Shown here in pieces: positions 59,144-64,000 of a stretch of DNA of 64,000 nt (its first letter is position 1; each line of letters opens with the position of its first letter). The translations under genes were made by a program, and so were the position numbers. Origin of the DNA: Spirochaetae bacterium HGW-Spirochaetae-3 (lineage in GTDB: Bacteria > Spirochaetota > Spirochaetia > Treponematales > UBA12059); assembly GCA_002839315.1 (NCBI GenBank), contig PGXV01000006.1, forward strand, positions 249,176-313,175, read 5' to 3'. The notes beneath the pieces were generated by a model, which saw only the letters and a list, made by a program, of their open reading frames with translations, was not told the DNA's origin and made no database searches.

Positions 59144-60720
59144 GGCGCCTGTCCGTCCGCCTGCTCGCGTTCAATATCATGCTCATATTCCTGCCGCTCG
59201 CGAGCCTCCTGTACCTGGATACCTACGAGACGCAGCTGCTCGATACGCAGGAAGGATCGATGATACAGCAGGGCCGCATCCTGGCGTCGGCGTTGACCGG
59301 TACCGACCTGGCCGCCGAGGCCGCGCTCGTGCTCGGGCGGCTCGGCGGCCGCGTCGATTCGCGTCTCCGGGTCGTCGACGCGGCCGGCCGACTTATCGCC
59401 GATTCCGCGACGATGGTGCCGTCCGCCGAGACCGCTGCGACCGGGACGCGGTCTTCGTACGGTGCCGCGGGAGAGCCGGCGGCTCCCGTAGACTCGAGGA
59501 AGGCCAACGAGCGCGCGCTGTACAGGACGGTGGTCTACCCGCTGAACCTCCTTCGTCGTTTCCTGTCGCCTCCCAGCGAGGCGTACGACTCCGGCGAGTA
59601 CTATTCCGGCAAGAACGTTCTCCTCGGACCCGAGGTCGTCGCGGCGCTGGAAGGCCGCTACGGCGCCGTCACGCGGCTATCGTCCGGAGGGCAGGTGTCG
59701 GTCAACCTGTACTCGGCCATCCCGATAGTGGGCGTCGCGCCGGGAGACGTTCTGGGAGCCGTGCTCGTATCGCGCTCGACCTACGGCATCCTCGTGAAGC
59801 TCTACGCCCTCAGGCTCGATATCATCAGGATATCCGTGGTGTCGCTCGTAGCCGCGGCGTTGCTATCGTTGACGCTGTCTATGACGATAACCTCGCCCAT
59901 AGGGCGGCTCAAGAGCGAGGCCGAGACGGTGCTCGATAGCGCCGGCCGATTCAGGGGGCGTTTTACCGGCCTGCGGCGCAAGGACGAGATAGGCGACCTC
60001 TCCCGGGCCCTGTCGTCGCTGTCCGAGCGGCTGGAGAAGCGCATCGCGTATATTGACGGCTTCACCGCCGACCTGCTCCATGAGCTCAAGAATCCGCTGG
60101 CGGCGATACGGGGGGCGACCGAGCTGGCCCTCGAAGCGGAGTCCCCAAACGACGAGCGTACGAGCCTGCTCGAGCGCGTGCGCGACGAGGAACGCCGCAT
60201 GGAACGGCTACTGGCGGGATTGCGCGAGATGGGCGGCATCGACAACCGGCTTGACGGCGAGAGCGTCCAGCCGGTCGACCTCCGTGAGCTCGTTCCCGTC
60301 GCCCTTTCCCGCTATCCTCATAGGGACTATCCGATGGTCGGCGTCCGATTCGAGGTCGGCGTCGATCGGCCGGCCCTCGTACGGGTCAACCCAGACAGGC
60401 TGGTGCAGGCGATAACCAATCCCGTAGACAACGCCGTATCGTTCTCTCGCGCGGGCGCTACCGTGTCGGTCCGGCTCTACGAGCGGGGCGGGGCGTACGT
60501 CATCGACGTCGACGACGTGGGGCCGGGTATCGCCGAGGCATCCAGGAACAAGGCCTTCGATCGCTTCTACTCGGACCGGCCCGAGGGGGAGAGCGATGCG
60601 CATTCCGGCCTCGGCCTTGCGATCGTCAAGGCAATAGCAGCCGGCTACGGCGGAAGCTGCTCCATCGGCGACGGCCCCCGGGGCGGCTGCCGTTTCAGCC
60701 TGACGCTGCCCAAGGCCTAG
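59140..60720 (+). CDS. Sensor histidine kinase (CreC/ChvG-like)
   Basis: A 526-residue kinase. Helices at about 8-26 and 225-250 flank a periplasmic sensor of about 200 residues. A HAMP linker follows (S-P-I-G-R-L-K-S-E-A-E). The HisKA motif is L-L-H-E-L-K-N-P-L-A-A-I-R (His about residue 311). The ATPase has N-P-V-D-N-A-V (N-box), D-D-V-G-P-G-I (G1), F-D-R-F-Y (F-box) and G-L-G-L-A-I-V. It is coupled to the response regulator. Its stop overlaps that of the converging lipase-like gene by 4 bp. Confidence 0.92.
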   Translation: MRRLSVRLLAFNIMLIFLPLASLLYLDTYETQLLDTQEGSMIQQGRILASALTGTDLAAEAALVLGRLGGRVDSRLRVVDAAGRLIADSATMVPSAETAATGTRSSYGAAGEPAAPVDSRKANERALYRTVVYPLNLLRRFLSPPSEAYDSGEYYSGKNVLLGPEVVAALEGRYGAVTRLSSGGQVSVNLYSAIPIVGVAPGDVLGAVLVSRSTYGILVKLYALRLDIIRISVVSLVAAALLSLTLSMTITSPIGRLKSEAETVLDSAGRFRGRFTGLRRKDEIGDLSRALSSLSERLEKRIAYIDGFTADLLHELKNPLAAIRGATELALEAESPNDERTSLLERVRDEERRMERLLAGLREMGGIDNRLDGESVQPVDLRELVPVALSRYPHRDYPMVGVRFEVGVDRPALVRVNPDRLVQAITNPVDNAVSFSRAGATVSVRLYERGGAYVIDVDDVGPGIAEASRNKAFDRFYSDRPEGESDAHSGLGLAIVKAIAAGYGGSCSIGDGPRGGCRFSLTLPKA

Positions 60721-61829
60721 CGCTTCTTTTCTTCGCGCGCGTGCCTGAACACATCGAGGTTGTTCCTGGCGGCCTTGAACAGGAGCCCTAAGGTCTCTAT
60801 GAGCGCCTTCTTCGTCGGTTCGTCTACGTCCTTGAACGACTTGCCCAAGGCCATAGCGCTCTTGAGCCAGTCCTTCGTCAGTTCAGGCAACGTGCGCGCC
60901 TCGGTACCGCCTATCACGCGGTAGAGCACGTCGACGAAATGCTCGCGCTGCTCGAGCGTCATCCCCGCTATCCATTCCTTGACCGTCTGATCGATGAATA
61001 CGCTCTCGTTCGTGACCGACTGCATCCGCACGAAATCGGTGCCCAGGACGCTCCACGAGTACGGATCGTGCTGCATCAGGCCGGATTGGTCGCTATGGAC
61101 GATCGTGTATCGCTCGGCGTGTTCCAGGAGCATGCCTATGATCGACGATTGCGGTATGAACGCGAAGATCCGGTCCTGCATCTCTCGGAACTCGTCCCTC
61201 TCCAGTATCGAGGAGCTGACCCCCGGTCCGTCGTTGTTGTAGACGGCCAGGATCCTTTTCCTCGTCCGCCTCTTCGCGAAGACGGAAGCGTATACCGCCA
61301 GGTTGCCGCCCTTGGAGTGTCCGCCTACGTACAGCTTGCCGCGCAAGCGGGCGGCTACCTGCTCCAGGTAGACCGCGGCCGCCTCCTGCGAGGGGACGGG
61401 GCAGCGGAAGCTCATATTAAAGTCTTCCTTCCAGCCTACGAGCGACAGGTCCGTGCCGCGGAACGCGACGTAGGTCCTTCCCCGCCCCAGGAGGATCGTG
61501 ACGGCGGAGAATTGCTTCTCCGCCGTGAGGTCGATGCTGTTGACGTAGCCGGTCAGTCTCATGTCCCCGAATCGGTCCGAGGCCGCCAGCGCCGACAGCA
61601 GGCGTACGTCCTCTTCGTTCCTGATGGCGGCCTCGGCGGTATCCGAGTCAGCGAACAACTCGGCCGCGTCCGCTATCGAGATGCCGTTCCTGTCGATCTC
61701 GGCCGAGACTATGCCGTCGAAGGGTATATAGGACAGAACGCTGAGTATCAGGCTGTCTACCGAGTTGAAACCGCTCGCGGAGAGGCCGACGTCTCCCCTC
61801 CATTCCAGGTAATCGAAAAGGTTGGCCAT
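60717..61829 (-). CDS. Mbeg1-like (DUF2974) alpha/beta-hydrolase
   Basis: A 370-residue protein without signal peptide. The N-terminus (N-L-F-D-Y-L-E-W-R-G-D) is typical of the Mbeg1/DUF2974 group. The central part is lipase-like: Y-V-A-F-R-G-T-D, D-F-N-M-S-F, then the nucleophile elbow G-G-H-S-K-G-G-N (about residue 170) and N-N-D-G-P-G with the presumed acid. Bacterial members are unstudied or annotated as putative lipases. It lies 12 bp after the ArsC-family gene, so the two form an operon. Confidence 0.85.
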   Translation of the reverse strand: MANLFDYLEWRGDVGLSASGFNSVDSLILSVLSYIPFDGIVSAEIDRNGISIADAAELFADSDTAEAAIRNEEDVRLLSALAASDRFGDMRLTGYVNSIDLTAEKQFSAVTILLGRGRTYVAFRGTDLSLVGWKEDFNMSFRCPVPSQEAAAVYLEQVAARLRGKLYVGGHSKGGNLAVYASVFAKRRTRKRILAVYNNDGPGVSSSILERDEFREMQDRIFAFIPQSSIIGMLLEHAERYTIVHSDQSGLMQHDPYSWSVLGTDFVRMQSVTNESVFIDQTVKEWIAGMTLEQREHFVDVLYRVIGGTEARTLPELTKDWLKSAMALGKSFKDVDEPTKKALIETLGLLFKAARNNLDVFRHAREEKKR

Positions 61830-61841
61830 CGTCTCGTCCTC

Positions 61842-62189
61842 CTAGGATCTTTCCGCCTTGGCGAATTCCATCCAGTCGTCGGGGCGGTCGCCCGCCGACG
61901 CTCGCGGTCCTTCTCGTACTATCGGCGTGCGTAAGAGGAGAGGGTGGGCGAGTATCTCTTCCTTGGGGTCGTAGTCCATGTAGGCGAGCCCCCTGTCCTT
62001 GTAGTACCTGGATTCTTCGTCGACGAGCGAATCGAGGCCGACGGCGCGGGCTATCGCGTCCAGCTCGCCGGAGCTGATACCCTTTTCGGCCAGATCGACG
62101 AAGTGGTAGCCGACGTCGCGGTCCTTGAAGAACCGCTCCGCCTTGCGGGTCGCCTGGCATTTACGAGTTCCGAAGATCTGTAGCGCCAT
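61842..62189 (-). CDS. ArsC/Spx-family thioredoxin-fold protein
   Basis: A 115-residue ArsC-fold protein. The N-terminal strand leads to R-K-C-Q-A-T-R-K-A-E-R with one cysteine (Cys11) in the catalytic position. The arsenate-reductase arginines are only partly obvious, and the later segment H-P-L-L-L-R-T-P-I matches the usual R-P-x-x-R-T-P-x region with changes. Arsenate reductase or an Spx/YffB-like role are both possible. No arsenic genes are nearby, so I favour the second. Confidence 0.82.
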   Translation of the reverse strand: MALQIFGTRKCQATRKAERFFKDRDVGYHFVDLAEKGISSGELDAIARAVGLDSLVDEESRYYKDRGLAYMDYDPKEEILAHPLLLRTPIVREGPRASAGDRPDDWMEFAKAERS

Positions 62190-62301
62190 AGTGAACCTCC
62201 CCGGTCGGAATTCGAGATCCGTATAATACTACTACCGCCCGATTATTCCAATCGACGAGCGAGGACCGTCGCCGCCGCTCGTAGCAGCACAGGCGTTTTC
62301 C

Positions 62302-62633
62302 ATGATCGGCTGCGAGAACATGAAACGGTCGACCAAGTCGACCGGTTCCGCGCAGGTCGCGTCCAGGGCCGTTTCCGGCATGCACGGCGGCATGACCGTT
62401 GAAGTTACCCTTTCCGATAGAAGGATCGAGAAGGTCGTCGTCAAGGCCCAGAACGGGGCCTCCGGCGTTTCCGACACGGGCATCGCGCCATGGGCTGCCC
62501 CGCGATTACCCCGAGGACCGAGATCCATGAAATCCGGGGCCAGGTTATTCCCGGGCTCTTCGCGGCCGGCGCGCACGGCTACATAGCCGGCCGGGTAGCC
62601 GCCGACGGGGCTTTTATTCCTATGCGTATATAG
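62302..62633 (+). pseudogene. Fumarate-reductase-type flavoprotein relic
   Basis: Two pieces of one family in different frames. 62302 to about 62510 reads as an FMN-binding domain: S-G-M-H-G-G-M-T-V-E-V-T-L-S-D-R-R-I-E-K-V, then G-V-S-D-T. 62523-62633 reads I-R-G-Q-V-I-P-G-L-F-A-A-G-A-H-G-Y-I-A-G, the end of the FAD-binding domain (usually I-P-G-L-Y-A-A-G-E). The catalytic middle of about 350 residues is deleted. Such proteins use an FMN-S-FAD chain to reduce fumarate, urocanate or related acids. Confidence 0.75.
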
Positions 62634-62715
62634 CTACGAAAAGCATGAGAAGCGTACTTCTCAAAAGATACACGGCGCGGTATTGTCCTGTGGAAATAAT
62701 GAAAGGGAGTGGGAC

Positions 62716-64000
62716 ATGAGTACTGAGCTAAAGAAAAAATTCGGGCTCTTCACCGCTATAGCGATGGTAGTAGGAATCGTGATCGGCAGCGGCGTCTTCT
62801 TCAAGGCCGAGAAGATACTGACCGCGACAGGCGGGAACCTGCCGCTGGGCATCCTCGCCTGGGTCATCGGCGGCATCATCATGATAGCCTGCGCGTATAC
62901 CTTCTCGGTGATGGCGACTCGATACGAGCATATAAACGGTATCGTCGATTACGCCGAGGCGACGATGGGCAAGACCTACGGATACTACGTCGGCTGGTTC
63001 ATGGCCATAATCTACTATCCGACGCTGACGTCCGTCCTCGCGTGGGTATCCGCGCGCTATACGGCGGTGCTGTTCGGATGGAGCATCACGGGCGGAGAAT
63101 GCATGACGATCGCCGCCTTCTTCCTAACGGCGAGCTATGCCCTCAACGCGCTGTCTCCGACGCTCGCGGGCAAATTCCAGGTATCTACCACCGTCATAAA
63201 GCTCGTTCCGCTCCTGATCATGGCGGTCGTCGGAACCGTCGTCGGCCTCGGTAGCGGTATGATAGTACGGAATTTTACGACCGTCGTCTCGAGGGTCGAC
63301 ACGGCGACCGCTCTCTTTACCGCCGTCGTCGCGACGGCCTTCGCCTACGAGGGCTGGATCATCGCTACCAGCATCAACGCGGAGCTAAAGGATTCCAAGA
63401 AGAACCTGCCCATAGCGCTGGTGGTCGGAACCTTTACGGTGATGCTCGTATACATTCTCTACTACGTCGGCCTGTCGGGGGCCGTCGCCAACGAGACGCT
63501 GATGGCCGGCGGACAGGAAGGCGCCAGGCTCGCCTTCGAGACGCTGTTCTCCGGCCTCGGAGGAACCTTGATATTCGTATTCGTCATCATATCGTGCCTG
63601 GGTACCCTGAACGGATTGATGCTCGGTTGCACCAGGGGCGTCTATTCCATCGCCGCGCGAGGCAAGGGGCCCAATCCGTCCATGTTCAAGCAGGTAGACG
63701 CTGTTACCAACATGCCCACGAATTCGTCCGTCCTCGGTTTGTTGCTGTGCGGAGTCTGGCTTGCGTTCTTCTATGGCGCCAATCTCACCGCGCCATGGTT
63801 CGGTTTTTTCTGCTTCGATTCCTCCGAACTCCCGATCGTAACCATCTATGCCCTGTATATTCCCATCTTCATAATGCTGATGAGGAACGAGAAGGAGCTC
63901 CCGGCCTTCAAGCGATTCTTTATGCCCGTTCTAGCCATACTGGGCAGCCTCTTCATGATCGTCGCCGCCGTATTCTCGCATCGCATGGCGGTCGCGGCTT
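62716..64000 (+). CDS. APC-family amino-acid permease (3' end outside window)
   Basis: 428 codons are visible, starting at ATG 62716 with GGGAG upstream. The first helix carries the APC motif V-V-G-I-V-I-G-S-G-V-F-F, followed by N-L-P-L-G-I-L-A-W-V-I-G-G, and about eleven helices are visible. F-A-Y-E-G-W near residue 210 (consensus F-A-Y-x-G-W) and N-L-P-I-A-L near 232 place it among LAT-like/SteT-type exchangers. It should transport or exchange amino acids, possibly Ser/Thr or aromatic ones; specificity is not readable. Only the last one or two helices seem missing. Confidence 0.9.
   Translation, partial: MSTELKKKFGLFTAIAMVVGIVIGSGVFFKAEKILTATGGNLPLGILAWVIGGIIMIACAYTFSVMATRYEHINGIVDYAEATMGKTYGYYVGWFMAIIYYPTLTSVLAWVSARYTAVLFGWSITGGECMTIAAFFLTASYALNALSPTLAGKFQVSTTVIKLVPLLIMAVVGTVVGLGSGMIVRNFTTVVSRVDTATALFTAVVATAFAYEGWIIATSINAELKDSKKNLPIALVVGTFTVMLVYILYYVGLSGAVANETLMAGGQEGARLAFETLFSGLGGTLIFVFVIISCLGTLNGLMLGCTRGVYSIAARGKGPNPSMFKQVDAVTNMPTNSSVLGLLLCGVWLAFFYGANLTAPWFGFFCFDSSELPIVTIYALYIPIFIMLMRNEKELPAFKRFFMPVLAILGSLFMIVAAVFSHRMAVAA

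Overview
This 64 kb window is GC-rich chromosomal DNA with short intergenic gaps. Many neighbouring genes overlap at their stop/start codons as ATGA. The mix of genes points to a free-living or host-associated heterotrophic spirochaete-like bacterium (Spirochaetota, Treponema-related). It includes an adjacent parE-parC pair with unusual toprim motifs, an RsbU/V/W-type partner switch, many periplasmic-binding-protein sugar and organic-acid transporters, and outer-membrane beta-barrel candidates. The phylum is an inference from gene content, not a proof.

Layout. 1-5841: a polyol/inositol-type catabolic operon, with a transketolase C-terminal subunit cut by the window edge, an RpiB-like isomerase, IolD, a Gfo/Idh/MocA dehydrogenase that carries a C-terminal SCP2-like domain, and methylmalonate-semialdehyde dehydrogenase. 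5939-9935: topoisomerase IV parE and parC. 10019-10530: tRNA-Asn with a strong terminator, then about 400 bp littered with inverted fragments of the tRNA T-arm and two hairpin repeats whose stems covary. 10568-14628: a frameshifted LysR gene, a DMT exporter, malic enzyme, and remnants of a TRAP permease and a UvrD-like helicase. 14646-20364: an outer-membrane candidate divergent from a TetR/ABC/CPBP-protease operon across a perfect 51-bp palindrome. 20395-23575: a decay zone with a nuclease relic, a 21-bp minisatellite, an AT-rich HNH endonuclease plus a broken coupled gene, and a collapsed second copy of the partner-switch locus.

23668-32040: a sigma-54 activator and, behind a textbook -24/-12 promoter, an operon for import (TctABC) and breakdown (NAD-dependent dehydrogenase, RraA-type aldolase, cyclic amidohydrolase) of an organic acid. 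32181-34851: an MCP relic and the intact partner-switch genes (kinase, STAS protein, CBS-PP2C phosphatase with a disrupted 3' end). 34791-43396: lacZ, a CUT1 sugar ABC transporter and a NarL-type two-component system. 43540-49101: a DUF3798-type ABC importer operon.

49155-56288: the most distinctive system seen here. A YtrA-type regulator, a slipin (SPFH protein), a LolD-like ATPase, two LolC/E-like permeases, a LolA-like periplasmic protein and an outer-membrane barrel candidate lie in one tightly coupled operon behind a promoter/operator that is visible in the sequence. It looks like a dedicated trans-envelope lipid or lipoprotein route. 56404-60720: an orphan receiver with a kinase relic, then CreD divergent from a response regulator/histidine kinase pair. 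60717-64000: a lipase-like protein, an ArsC/Spx-family protein, a fumarate-reductase-type flavoprotein relic and an amino-acid permease cut by the right edge.

A recurring theme is gene decay. At least nine relics can be read directly, several with junctions at short direct repeats.
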